64,000 nt of DNA from Oscillospiraceae bacterium. GTDB taxonomy: Bacteria > Bacillota > Clostridia > Oscillospirales > Ruminococcaceae. The position numbers and the translations under genes are program-made. The stretch is taken from positions 62,001 to 126,000 of the forward strand of contig JAFWDH010000022.1 in the NCBI GenBank assembly GCA_017513135.1, given 5' to 3'. The first letter of the stretch is position 1, and each line of letters begins with the position of its first letter. The notes beneath the pieces are model-generated. The model made no database searches and was not told the DNA's origin. It saw nothing but the letters and a program-made list of their open reading frames with translations. This document shows, one piece after another, positions 50,841 to 60,360 of the stretch.

Positions 50841-51829
50841 TATTGCTGTTCCTCCTTAAGAGTAGTTAGGTCTATCGAATCCCACTCCGCTTTCGCCAGA
50901 GCATCTAAAAAACTGTAATGATCGGATGTAAAGAAGAGAAACATCGACAGCATAAGCAGTGACGGAACTGCGAGAAGATCTGAGAACCAAGGAAGCAGAC
51001 CGACATTTATTACCGCAATAGTGCAGATCCCGAAGAGAAGGATGATCACGCCCGCTATGATCCGCGACTGGAAAAAAAGCCTGTTCCTCAGAGCGATACC
51101 AGCTGCCTGAGACTCGTCCACAGCAGCCACAGCCTTAGCTCTGCTCAGCGCGATATCATCCGGTTCCATTCCCGAAGATGCAAGCAGCGCATCGCACACT
51201 TCCCTGTATTCGGCGCTTTTTGCATCCAGATCATCCAGTGCTTCCTCATATCTGTTTCTGAGCGAGGCCAGTCTTCTTGCCCTCAGCAGGCTGAACAGCA
51301 ATGCCGGTACGGAAGCGACCGGATTGAGCAGCACCATGAAGACTGCGGAACAAACTGACCCGATAAGTCTTACAGCTCCGTCAGATACGGAGATCAGGCT
51401 GGAACATAGTGATTCAGTCTGGTTCCCCTTGCTTCTCATGACAGTATAGGAATCGTTCTCATACATACCGCCGACAGGATTATTGTAGACCTGCAGTATG
51501 ACATCCTCTCTGAGTGTCTCATTTATATCGGCTATACATCTGTCAAAGTTCCTCTTGCGTGCCCTTCCGGTTGCGGCATAGCCTGCTGTCATAAGAGCAG
51601 AGGATGCGATGAGCAGCCATCCGAACCCCTCGACCTTTCCTCCGCTGCCGGGAAGCAGCGACACGAACGCACCGAGGGCTGATATCGAAGCACAAAGGAG
51701 GATCAGCTCCGCATAGCACTGCTTTATCACTTTTTTCAGTGTATCGAAAACTACAGGATCCGCTCTGAGTATCTTCATCAGAGCATCCTTTCCTTCCGTA
51801 CACAGCGGTCTTCTGATCTTCCTGTTCAT
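50840..51829 (-). CDS. ABC-transmembrane-domain-like membrane protein, no ATPase domain
   Basis: 329 residues. Hydrophobic pairs at about 42-82 and 155-178, and a third at about 245-295, interspersed with basic cytoplasmic helices (ALLFSLLRARRLASLRNRYE). The arrangement resembles the membrane half of a type-I ABC exporter, but there is no Walker A, signature or Walker B sequence and no ABC ATPase gene next to it. It overlaps the preceding giant gene by four bases (ATGA) and the following transferase gene by one base. The C-terminal domain of the giant protein has the same kind of layout, so the two could pair as halves of a membrane assembly. Function unknown. Confidence 0.6.
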   Translation of the reverse strand: MNRKIRRPLCTEGKDALMKILRADPVVFDTLKKVIKQCYAELILLCASISALGAFVSLLPGSGGKVEGFGWLLIASSALMTAGYAATGRARKRNFDRCIADINETLREDVILQVYNNPVGGMYENDSYTVMRSKGNQTESLCSSLISVSDGAVRLIGSVCSAVFMVLLNPVASVPALLFSLLRARRLASLRNRYEEALDDLDAKSAEYREVCDALLASSGMEPDDIALSRAKAVAAVDESQAAGIALRNRLFFQSRIIAGVIILLFGICTIAVINVGLLPWFSDLLAVPSLLMLSMFLFFTSDHYSFLDALAKAEWDSIDLTTLKEEQQ

Positions 51830-54800
51830 CTTCTCTCTCCCAAAGCATTGCTGTCATCTGCAAGAATAGAAGAAACTGTCTTCGACAGGTCATGTCTGTC
51901 ACTTAGGATGCGGAACTTCCCGGCTGCACTTCGGATCGCTGAAGGTGCAACGATCAGACAGGCTGACGCTGCCGTCAGGCAGCCCGCAGTTCCGAACGGC
52001 ACAAACAGGCTCACGAGTGCGATCCCGGCGATCGCGAGATAGCATATCGCCCTGAATGCTGTATCATGATCGGTCTCAACATCTCTTCTGGACAGGACGC
52101 GGATATTGACATCAAGCACCGCATTCCGTACGTTGTCATATGAATCGTTTCCTCTTCCGAGAAGCTTATTGACCCTGAGTTTCCTTGCCCAGTCCAGAGA
52201 AACAGCCTCCCGGACAGAGACAGCCTCTTCCACGCTTCTGCACTCGCTGAGTCTCTTTTCTTCTGCTCTGGAGTTCCTTGCAACGATCACGGCAGCAGCG
52301 GCGAATACCGCAGCACTTAACAGGCTGCTCAGACAAGCGGTCACGACAGCCGCAGTCAACACGGAAATATCAAATACGAGATCATATTTGGCATAAGCGA
52401 TCTCCTGAATTCGGAGAATCGCTTCCTCGAATGAAACGCTTCTGTCCCTGTCTTTCCTTATACTGAACTCGATCCGTCTCATCTCCTTGCTGACCGTTCT
52501 CAGTACGGAAGCAACGGCATTCCTTCCGATGAAGTTCATAAGTAGACATACAGATGCGACAGATACAGTCATAAAGAGCAGGTCATACGGTACATCGGCA
52601 ATGCTGAAATCACGTATGGCAGTCATAAGTTCAACGACAAATCCGGGAAGCAATGCAACGCCGACGCCCTGCAGAACGCAGGAGATAAAGGCGGTGATCT
52701 GCTGTCCGCGGCTTGATCTGAAGATATCCCTGAGATCTCTCTGTACGAATGTAAACGGGGCTTCCCTTTCCAGATTTCTGATCGTTCCCGACGCTGCTGA
52801 GACGCTTTCGTCTGAAGAAGCAGGCGTCACAGCGACGACATTGCTCTGTCCGGAAACAAGCTGTTTCTCCCGTGCTATACGTTTCTGCTCCAGCTTATAC
52901 TCCCTGACTTCAGCCTTAGCAAGCCTCTTTTCTTTCGAAGAGGTCATTGAAATAGCTATCTGGCCGGGCACCGAGAGGAGCGCTCTCACCGCGCGCACAG
53001 GTATCATGAATATGAAGGTAACTATCCCGGACACCAGCAGGAAAACTCGTTTGAGCCAGTTCTGCGTAGTGCTGAATATTCCTGAGATCCAGTTCCCGAC
53101 TGATACGAAAGCCCCTCTGACAGCAGCCACTCTGCGCCGCATAGATGCCTGAGCAGCAGCTCTCTTCTCCATTTTCTTTGAGAGCCTTTCCTGTCTCTGA
53201 AGCTCTTTTGCCTTTGCAGCCTTCGTTTTCCTGTCGTTGGCCTCCTGTTTTCTGAGCCTTGCGGCCACAGCTGCAGCTTCCTTTTTGTCTGCCTTTACGC
53301 GCGCTGCTTCTTCCTTCTTCTCACGTCTGATCTGCGCAGACGCCGCGCGCTGTTCCACACGCTCCTCTGACCTGGCAGCGCGTACTTCCCTGGCTTTCTC
53401 TGACTGATCGGTGATATGGCTTATGAAAGCCGCGATCCTTGCGGTAAGTTTCTCTTCGACCTTCTTGTAGAATGACGCTACGCGGTAAGGAATAGACGCG
53501 ACTTTATAAGGTATATTGCTGAAGAACAAAGCTGCCTTTGTACGGAAGATGACGAAACGTTCGTGTCTTCTCGCGGCTGCCTCCAATCTTGCAGCCCTTC
53601 TCCTTTGCACTCTCTCGTTTTTCTGTATCTCGCGTCTCTGAGCTTTGATGATCTTGTCCTTGTTCTTCTCGAAATCAAGTCTGGCAAGCTCAGCCTTCTT
53701 CTCTTCCCTAAGCTGCTTTTCTTTTTCTCTGCGCTGTTCCGCAGCAAGCTCTCTTGCACGGCGCAGTTCTTCCTTTTCCTTCCTGAGATTCTCTCTCTCT
53801 TCTCTCCTCCTGGCTTCCTCCGCAGCTTTCTGTGCAGCTTTCTCTTTCTGCTTCTCCTCTTTTACACGCTTGAATTCCAGATCCGCTTCCCGTTTCTGAG
53901 CGGATCTCTCCTGAAGATACTCGACTTGCTCGCTTATCTTCCGGTCGATCATGGCTCTGTAGGCAACGGCAGCCTCTTTTCTGGCATTCTCCGCCTGGGC
54001 TTTTTTCTCCTGTTCGACCTCTGTAAGTCTGCGGTTCTCCTCTTCCATACGGAGCTGTTCGGCTTTCAGGTCCTCAAGATGCCGTTTCTGGAGCCTGAGT
54101 TCGTTATTACGGAGAAATAGTTCTTCCGCACGGCGAATGCGGCGCTGCTCTGCCCTTTCTTTGAATGAATCGAAGAAATTCTTTACTAAACCGCGGACAG
54201 AACTTCTGAACTCCTCTGCTCTCTGCTTCCTTTGATTCTTTCTGAACAGAGCGGCAGCCTTCTTCTCGATCCTCTTCGAATCTCTGAGCTTTCTTTTTTC
54301 TTCCTGCTGATTCAGACGCAGCGCCTCGGCAGCCGCCTTGCGCTCCATCTCGGCTTCGTGAGCCTTTTTCCTTTCAAGAAGCCTGAACTGCTCGTTTGCC
54401 GCCTTTGTAATTGCTTTCTGTTCTCTGATGGCATTCTTTTCCGCCCTCTTCAGATCTCTGATCTGAGCACGTTCAGCAGCAGCATCTTTGACTCCGGCTA
54501 TATAAGCCGCCCGTTTCTCTTCTCTCTCCTTCTTCTTTACAAGGGCTGCAGCAGCGCGCTCCTTGCGGCGGGCTGTTTTTGCTTCTTCCCATTCCTTCTC
54601 AAGCCTGAGCCTGCTCTGTTCATATCTGGCACGCAGAAGCAGACGCTCTTCCTCAGCAGCCTGTTTCTTCTGCAGCTCAGCCTGTCTTCTCTGCTGCGCA
54701 GCATATGCCAGCTCCTGTCTCTTCTCTGCTTTGAGTCTTCTTTCCTTTTTCCGGACCGCCGTCTTCTCTAGCCTGATCTCCCGCGCTGCTTCTCTCGCCT

Positions 54801-57669
54801 GCTGCCTTGCTTCTGCAGCTGCCGCAGCATTAGACCTTATGCTCAGCATTCCCGAAGACAGCGCTGCGAACACGTACGCAAACGCTGCTGAGATCATCGC
54901 CGTTACGGAAGAAGCCAGAAGAGCAAATCTTTCTCTTCTTGAAGCGCGTTCGGATGCTCTTCTTTCCGCATTGATCGCCGCCGCTTTTGCGCGTGACAGT
55001 TTCCTGTTCTCGATCTTCTGTCTCTTCTGTTCCTGCAGTGCGGCTTTTGCGCGTTCTGTTTCTTCCCTGCGGGCTGCTTTCTGCGACAGCAGTCTTTCTC
55101 TTGCGTCTACTTTCTGCGCGTTCTTTATGCGCTGACTGACGATCCTGTCCGCTTTCTTCTGCTCTCTGAGTATCCTTCTCTCTTCAGCAGCTTCCGCACG
55201 TCTGCGCAACCTCTCTGCCTTCGCAGCACTTCTGGCCTGTGTTAAAGCACTGATCCTGCTTCTGAGAGAGGAGATGCTTCCGGCAAAAAAGCCGGAAACG
55301 ACGTTGATAAATGTATTTGTGCGCACAAAACCACGCGCAGCAGCTCTTCCCGTCTCGGTCTGCGTACTTGTTGTGGCAGTATTCCCGGATCGTTTTTCCG
55401 ATCCGCGGGATCTCAGGCGCGATACTATATTGCCCGATATTTTCTTCAGGACAGCAAAAACATTCGCGAACGGCTTAAGGAGATAGCCTATGAACAGTTC
55501 AAAACCTCTGCGGAATCTGCCCAGGAACTCACTGCGGAAACTGTTATTTCCGCCTTCAGTGCCGTGCAAATATGATCCCGACGGTCCATCCGCAGGTTCT
55601 GCCCGTCCCGCGATCACGGCGCTCTGTGCAGAGGCCGTAAATGCGGAGGTGCGGGCAGCGGATCTGGTGCCTTTTTCTGATAACTCTTTGTTTCTGAGCG
55701 CCTTTCTCGCTTCTTTCAGCAGTCTCCTGCGCTCTCTCATAGTTCCTGCAGCCGAACGCAGCCTTTCCGAGAGTGACGCGTTGCTGTCACTGGACACATC
55801 AAAGCTGGGGATATTGCTGAAAATCGGTCTCTGCCTCTTTCCGGGACCGGCAAGCAGGATCGCAAACACAAACAGCAGGACAGAAACTGAAGATACTGAA
55901 ACTGCTGCACGGTACTTCTGAATGAGATACCTCAGCGTAACGATATTATTAACCGGAGCTGAACTGATGATAAGTTCTGCTGTATCCATCAGGCCACCGA
56001 GTCCGGCGATCATTTCTCTGTATTGTGCAACAGATACGGCAGTTGTATCGTTCTCTCCGGTCATTGAGACAGCCTTAAGATCTTCCAGCATGGAGGATAC
56101 TGTCCTGCGATGTTCCGGCGAGATGGTCTGCTCACCGAGCAGGGTCTCGGCTGCTCTGACAATGCTTATGCCAAGAGTCTGCAGATCATCGTCAGGCAGA
56201 GCAGGCACAGATGACGGAGACGGCGTCTTTCCTGAAAGATTTGAATAACGGCACGCAATAGAGAGCAGCCCGGCATCGTCGCCGTACTTTCCCACAAGGG
56301 AGAGTCCGACCGGTACCATACCGGACCCTGTGTCTGTGATCATTGGGATGACCGTTTCAGGCAATCCGATACCCGGTGCCAGGATATGCAGATAATCCGC
56401 TGGATTGGAACTGTCACCGTCAGCAGATCCGACGCTTTCCGGAGCGTCCAGCTGTGAAAGGTACACCAATGCGTCGATATCGTAGTCTTCGAACAATTCG
56501 CCGATGACTCTTCTGGAGAAAGCAACACCGACATTTCCCAGCCTGTTCAGGTACTCTTCTGTAAGGTACCTTGACAGATCTACAAGTTCCGCTCCGTCTG
56601 ATGTGAACACGGACAGCGTGCTGTCCAGCATTCCCCTGAGACTGTCACTGAGTTCGTCCGGATAATCAAGTTCTCTTCCTTCTCTGTTCACATAATAACC
56701 GAAGGAATTGCTCAGATATCCTATCCTGATCCCCTCAAATGAAACAGTATCGGCAGATGGAACATAACCTTCCGCCGGGATCAGGTCATGAGCCTCCGCA
56801 GTTGCGCTGTCGGACGGATCGTCTCCGCTGATGATGTCGAGTACGAGGCCAGCGTCATAAGGATCGGAAGCAAAGACACTTATCACGTCTTCATCTGATT
56901 CGTACAGATCTGCGCCGGTCCTTCCAACTATGCCGAAGCTCGGTCTTAATGCATAGAGTCCGTTGTATATTGCGGGAATCCTTACAGATGTTCCCGATTC
57001 CACCGCTATTCCCAAAGCGGCAAAATCCGCCGCGACGGCTGCCGCAGCCCCTCCTGCACCGCCGCCCGTAGTCAGTGACAGGTCATACGGATTTCTGGAG
57101 ATGCCGCCCGCTGACGAGCGGGTTAAGTATTCGTCATCAGGATCTTCCGACAGATTCGCCTTGCCAATGATAACAGCGCCTTCTTCGCGAAGCCTTCTGA
57201 CAGCCTCCGAATCCGCAGAAGCTGCGCTGCTCAGGCGGGATGAATCCCCGTTCGTTGTGGGCATGCCCTGCACGTCTATACTGTCACTGATGATCACGGG
57301 TATTCCCAGGAGCCTTCCCTGTGATCCCGATCTTCTCGCCTCATCTGCGGCTTCCGCTTCTGAAAGTGCATAAGGATTGACTGTTATTACCGAATTGATG
57401 CCAAGTGAACCGTCATAGCTCTCTATCCTTCTCAGATACATACCGGTGAGCTCCGCAGAACTCGTCCTTCCTGAGTCCATAGCCTCCAGCAGGTCGGAGA
57501 CTGAAGCATCCGTAAGCTCTGACGTCACGAAGATACTTTCGAGCCTGTTCGTCCAGGTAGATGTCAGCTCGCGGTCGCGTCCGGACGTAAAAAAGGACAC
57601 GGAAAGAATAAGGCAGACGCAGAGCGAGAGCGCACAGAGCCTTTTTATTCCGGTCCGGAAAGAAAGCAT
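51826..57669 (-). CDS. Giant membrane protein: inactive amidase domain, charged coils, membrane domain
   Basis: 1947 residues. An N-terminal membrane anchor or signal (12-28) precedes an amidase-signature domain (about 50-485): GIPVIISDSIDVQG, LTTGGGAGGAAAAVAAD, AVESGTSVRIPA. The catalytic Lys is Ser128 and the cis-Ser pair is Gly204-Ala205; only the nucleophile Ser228 remains, so it is almost certainly not an amidase. A membrane helix lies near 591-608. Residues about 640-1600 are rich in Arg/Lys/Glu/Ala and form long coils (EKAAQKAAEEARRREERENL), broken by short hydrophobic patches (LLASSVTAMISAAFAYVFAA; FVIFRTKAALFFSNIPYKV; VFLLVSGIVTFIFMIPV). The last 310 residues are an ABC-transmembrane-like domain without an ATPase domain. 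ATG at 57669 with AGGTG upstream. First gene of a tight three-gene operon. No known protein with this combination comes to mind. Confidence 0.8.
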   Translation of the reverse strand: MLSFRTGIKRLCALSLCVCLILSVSFFTSGRDRELTSTWTNRLESIFVTSELTDASVSDLLEAMDSGRTSSAELTGMYLRRIESYDGSLGINSVITVNPYALSEAEAADEARRSGSQGRLLGIPVIISDSIDVQGMPTTNGDSSRLSSAASADSEAVRRLREEGAVIIGKANLSEDPDDEYLTRSSAGGISRNPYDLSLTTGGGAGGAAAAVAADFAALGIAVESGTSVRIPAIYNGLYALRPSFGIVGRTGADLYESDEDVISVFASDPYDAGLVLDIISGDDPSDSATAEAHDLIPAEGYVPSADTVSFEGIRIGYLSNSFGYYVNREGRELDYPDELSDSLRGMLDSTLSVFTSDGAELVDLSRYLTEEYLNRLGNVGVAFSRRVIGELFEDYDIDALVYLSQLDAPESVGSADGDSSNPADYLHILAPGIGLPETVIPMITDTGSGMVPVGLSLVGKYGDDAGLLSIACRYSNLSGKTPSPSSVPALPDDDLQTLGISIVRAAETLLGEQTISPEHRRTVSSMLEDLKAVSMTGENDTTAVSVAQYREMIAGLGGLMDTAELIISSAPVNNIVTLRYLIQKYRAAVSVSSVSVLLFVFAILLAGPGKRQRPIFSNIPSFDVSSDSNASLSERLRSAAGTMRERRRLLKEARKALRNKELSEKGTRSAARTSAFTASAQSAVIAGRAEPADGPSGSYLHGTEGGNNSFRSEFLGRFRRGFELFIGYLLKPFANVFAVLKKISGNIVSRLRSRGSEKRSGNTATTSTQTETGRAAARGFVRTNTFINVVSGFFAGSISSLRSRISALTQARSAAKAERLRRRAEAAEERRILREQKKADRIVSQRIKNAQKVDARERLLSQKAARREETERAKAALQEQKRQKIENRKLSRAKAAAINAERRASERASRRERFALLASSVTAMISAAFAYVFAALSSGMLSIRSNAAAAAEARQQAREAAREIRLEKTAVRKKERRLKAEKRQELAYAAQQRRQAELQKKQAAEEERLLLRARYEQSRLRLEKEWEEAKTARRKERAAAALVKKKEREEKRAAYIAGVKDAAAERAQIRDLKRAEKNAIREQKAITKAANEQFRLLERKKAHEAEMERKAAAEALRLNQQEEKRKLRDSKRIEKKAAALFRKNQRKQRAEEFRSSVRGLVKNFFDSFKERAEQRRIRRAEELFLRNNELRLQKRHLEDLKAEQLRMEEENRRLTEVEQEKKAQAENARKEAAVAYRAMIDRKISEQVEYLQERSAQKREADLEFKRVKEEKQKEKAAQKAAEEARRREERENLRKEKEELRRARELAAEQRREKEKQLREEKKAELARLDFEKNKDKIIKAQRREIQKNERVQRRRAARLEAAARRHERFVIFRTKAALFFSNIPYKVASIPYRVASFYKKVEEKLTARIAAFISHITDQSEKAREVRAARSEERVEQRAASAQIRREKKEEAARVKADKKEAAAVAARLRKQEANDRKTKAAKAKELQRQERLSKKMEKRAAAQASMRRRVAAVRGAFVSVGNWISGIFSTTQNWLKRVFLLVSGIVTFIFMIPVRAVRALLSVPGQIAISMTSSKEKRLAKAEVREYKLEQKRIAREKQLVSGQSNVVAVTPASSDESVSAASGTIRNLEREAPFTFVQRDLRDIFRSSRGQQITAFISCVLQGVGVALLPGFVVELMTAIRDFSIADVPYDLLFMTVSVASVCLLMNFIGRNAVASVLRTVSKEMRRIEFSIRKDRDRSVSFEEAILRIQEIAYAKYDLVFDISVLTAAVVTACLSSLLSAAVFAAAAVIVARNSRAEEKRLSECRSVEEAVSVREAVSLDWARKLRVNKLLGRGNDSYDNVRNAVLDVNIRVLSRRDVETDHDTAFRAICYLAIAGIALVSLFVPFGTAGCLTAASACLIVAPSAIRSAAGKFRILSDRHDLSKTVSSILADDSNALGERR

Positions 57670-57704
57670 TTGACACCTGTTACTATAAAAAATATATACT
57701 TACA

Positions 57705-57713
57705 TATTATAGC
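57705..57713 (-). promoter_or_regulatory. Extended -10 promoter of the giant-protein operon
   Basis: TGCTATAAT on the minus strand, starting directly at the end of the T run of the preceding terminator and 36 bases before the gene start. Confidence 0.6.
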
Positions 57714-57756
57714 AAAAAAAAGTCACTGTAGAAACACCAGTGTCTACAGTGACTTT
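57713..57756 (-). terminator. Terminator of the TPM-domain gene
   Basis: A 14-bp perfect stem (AAAGTCACTGTAGA / TCTACAGTGACTTT) with a 10-base loop, followed on the minus strand by a run of eight T residues. It separates the SPFH/TPM gene group from the giant-protein operon. Confidence 0.92.
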
Positions 57757-57786
57757 CGTGTTATCAGATCCCTGAAAAGCCTTTTT

Positions 57787-59154
57787 TCAGAATTTACCGC
57801 TGTGTCCGCCTCCGTGACTGCCTGAGTAGCTTGAGAACGAGTGGCCTCCTGAGGAAGATCCTCCTGACGAGGAACTGCTCTCGGTATGGATCCTCGTGCG
57901 GCTCGTAGTGCTGTGGGTAAAGATATCCCTGGTGTCGTGCATCCGGATCCTGTTTCTGACGATGTAGTCATTCGCCTCTGTCTTGATGCCCGCCGTCTTC
58001 ATCTTTCCCCTGAGGATCAGACATGTTATGAGAGAGATGATCAGTGAGCCGGGAGCAGCAACGATACACTTCTCCTCCAGTGACATCTTTTCAGGCTCGT
58101 TGTTCCCTGAAGGATATGTAGGATCGCTGTTTCCTCCGGGTTCATAATCCAGAGGCGTTCCCTTTTCTGCGAGATCAAGCAGATAGTCGCAGTACGAGAG
58201 ATAGTTCTGGAATCCTCCATACCAGTCATTATTCCTGAACGGACCGAGGAAATACTCTTCCAGTTCGTAAAGTCCGTAATCCGTGAACGCGTAAAAGCCT
58301 TTCCCTATGGTCCTGTATGTGGCGAAATCTCTTTCGTCCATGCTGAGAAAGAGCATTATACCGTCTCTGTTCTCCGAACCGTAACCAAAGCCGTCCGTTT
58401 CGTAGACATGCTCACATGCAAAATAGACGTCACTGGACGGATAGACTTCCTGATAATCGTTCACGACATAGATATATACGCCGAATTTATAAAGCTCCGA
58501 CAGATATCGCGCTTTGTTCTCAAGTTTCTCTCTCTCCGCGTCGGTGAGCAGTCCGGCGAAATCATAGACACAGTCCGTGACCATTTCGTCCCCGGATTTC
58601 TGCGATCCCGCATCAGAAGCGGTGCCGGTATAAAGATATGCCGTTCCGTTTTCTTTCTCGTATGCGAACAGTTTTCCGCACTCACCCAAAAAGGTGCTGA
58701 TCGCTGAATCATAATCCCCGAACGCAACAGATGCCGCGATAGAAGAATCGAATTCAGCCAGTGCGGCGTCATTGAAGATGTATGTTCCTCTCGAACCGCT
58801 GCTTCCCACGGAACACTTGCCGGTAACTGTGTCTATCAGGAGAAGGACCGCATCCCTGCCGTCTCCGTATCCGAGCGTGTTTCTCACTATGATATCGCTG
58901 GCAGCTTTCACCATGTCATCGTCAAAGTGGGTATAGTCTTCAAACCCTGGCACAAGTACCACATATACACCGCATCTGTATTCCTTTGACATTTCCATCG
59001 CTGCATCATCGAAATGATCCCATGACAGTCCGTCCATAACATCCGAGACGTCATAGACACAGTACTGTGTCATCGTGTCCGATTCAGCATTGAGGACGCT
59101 GAACGGGATCAGAAACAGCGCCAAAGTGAAGAAAAGACATGCTAGCTTTTTCAT
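57787..59154 (-). CDS. Secreted/membrane TPM-domain protein
   Basis: 455 residues. Signal peptide or anchor (MKKLACLFFTLALFLIPFSV), then two TPM domains, an extracytoplasmic fold of the TLP18.3/Psb32/MOLO-1 type: the first around YDVSDVMDGL to about 190 with GYGDGRDAVLLLID, the second around YDFAGLLTDAEREKLENKA with GFGYGSENRDGIMLFL. A membrane helix (about 375-393) follows and then a Ser/Gly/His-rich tail (SGSHGGGHSGKF). Relatives in Bacillus (YdjH) work with a zinc-ribbon membrane protein and an SPFH protein. Here the preceding gene is such a zinc-ribbon protein, 13 bases away. ATG at 59154 preferred for spacing to GAGGAGG; another ATG is two codons earlier. Confidence 0.84.
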   Translation of the reverse strand: MKKLACLFFTLALFLIPFSVLNAESDTMTQYCVYDVSDVMDGLSWDHFDDAAMEMSKEYRCGVYVVLVPGFEDYTHFDDDMVKAASDIIVRNTLGYGDGRDAVLLLIDTVTGKCSVGSSGSRGTYIFNDAALAEFDSSIAASVAFGDYDSAISTFLGECGKLFAYEKENGTAYLYTGTASDAGSQKSGDEMVTDCVYDFAGLLTDAEREKLENKARYLSELYKFGVYIYVVNDYQEVYPSSDVYFACEHVYETDGFGYGSENRDGIMLFLSMDERDFATYRTIGKGFYAFTDYGLYELEEYFLGPFRNNDWYGGFQNYLSYCDYLLDLAEKGTPLDYEPGGNSDPTYPSGNNEPEKMSLEEKCIVAAPGSLIISLITCLILRGKMKTAGIKTEANDYIVRNRIRMHDTRDIFTHSTTSRTRIHTESSSSSGGSSSGGHSFSSYSGSHGGGHSGKF

Positions 59155-59167
59155 TTGCATTCCCTCC

Positions 59168-60280
59168 TCACATGAATGACAGTGCCGCAAAGCATACGGC
59201 AAACACCGCAGCGGCGATCCCTATGAACGTTCCGAAGAATTTCCCTTTTGAGACCGGCAGGTCCCCTATCAGCTTCCCTGTCTGACCGTTCATGGCGAAC
59301 AGATAATTCTTCCCGTTCCATTTTGTGCTGAGGAGCCACACCGGCAGAAATGCGTATCTTACGCTTCCGTTGTTCAGACGGAACCTGCTGGAAGCAACAG
59401 ATACCGATTCGTATCCTCCCGTAGTGGCAGTCATTGCATTAAGGGAGCTTCTCTCTGCTCTGCCTACCGCTCTCGGCCTGCTCTCTTTAGAGTCGACATC
59501 ATATTTGTCCGCAAGGTAGCCCGGCATATATGCAGTTGAGAACGGAACGAGTTCTCTGTAATCAAACGGCTCGATAGCATCCATATATTCATCAGGCATC
59601 TTAGATGATCCGTCCACCGGAATGCGGCTGAAAGGGACATCTCCTCTTCTTACCAGCTTATAGTGGTCGGTACGGGTCACCCTGTAGTCGCCTTCTGTCC
59701 ACGTTCGGCTTCTGGTCGCGTAATAACTCACATCCGCAGCCATATCTCCGTCGTAAAGCCAGAAAGGGACATACACACCCTTGATCTCTTCGATGTGATT
59801 GTTTTCGGTAAACGCCCTGGGAAGGAATGCCTTTCCCTTGTAATAGTTTCTTAGCGCGCTGACCGCAGCGTCTTTATCCAGCTTGAAAGGAATGCAGTAG
59901 TCAGGTTTGAGGCCTCCGCTGAAGTTGCCGGCGACGATGGACGGATTTCCGCAGTACGGGCAGCTGGTAGCAGCCGTGTTCTCGTCGCATATTATCTGAG
60001 CGCCGCATGAAGGACAGCTGTAAGCGCGCATGTTTTCGCTCCATTCACTGCCTGTATACTCCCATTCTGTCCTTATCTCCTCCGGTGATTCCTCCAGTTT
60101 ATGTTCCAGATCGTCCAGTGCCTGAGAGGCAGCGGCGTCTTTGGCAGCATAGAAGTCCTCCACCTGCTTTGTGGTGAATTCAGAACCGCAATAGTCGCAG
60201 ACAAGAAGCTGTTTCTCGCTGGAGAACCTCAGCGGTCCTCCGCATGATGGGCATTGATAGTTCGTTACCTGGGTAGGCAT
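59168..60280 (-). CDS. Zinc-ribbon membrane protein, YdjG-like
   Basis: 370 residues. Two zinc ribbons at the N terminus: CPSCGG with CDYCGS (10-31), and CPSCGA with CPYCGN (about 88-112), the TFIIB-type pattern that automated pipelines often mislabel as PriA helicase. A beta-rich middle (VYVPFWLYDGDMAADVSYYA and on) and a single C-terminal membrane helix (about 347-368). It belongs with the SPFH and TPM proteins beside it, as in Bacillus ydjGHI. Ribosome site AAAGGAT near the ATG. A terminator lies upstream, but read-through from the SPFH promoter is possible. Confidence 0.85.
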   Translation of the reverse strand: MPTQVTNYQCPSCGGPLRFSSEKQLLVCDYCGSEFTTKQVEDFYAAKDAAASQALDDLEHKLEESPEEIRTEWEYTGSEWSENMRAYSCPSCGAQIICDENTAATSCPYCGNPSIVAGNFSGGLKPDYCIPFKLDKDAAVSALRNYYKGKAFLPRAFTENNHIEEIKGVYVPFWLYDGDMAADVSYYATRSRTWTEGDYRVTRTDHYKLVRRGDVPFSRIPVDGSSKMPDEYMDAIEPFDYRELVPFSTAYMPGYLADKYDVDSKESRPRAVGRAERSSLNAMTATTGGYESVSVASSRFRLNNGSVRYAFLPVWLLSTKWNGKNYLFAMNGQTGKLIGDLPVSKGKFFGTFIGIAAAVFAVCFAALSFM

Positions 60281-60304
60281 ATGATGATATCATCCTTTCG
60301 ACTT

Positions 60305-60338
60305 GAAAAATGGCAGAGGTATTCGCTACTCTCTGCCA
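60305..60338 (-). terminator. Terminator after the DUF4428-like gene
   Basis: TGGCAGAG / CTCTGCCA 8-bp stem with a 12-base loop, followed by TTTTTC on the minus strand. It lies between two genes of the same functional group and may give partial read-through. Confidence 0.72.
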
Positions 60339-60360
60339 CGGTCCAGGTTATTTACAAAGT

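Noticed and set aside
59168-60280. PriA helicase / TFIIB-type transcription factor
   Set aside because: Only the zinc ribbons resemble those proteins; there is no helicase motif, and the C-terminal membrane helix and neighbours fit the YdjG type.
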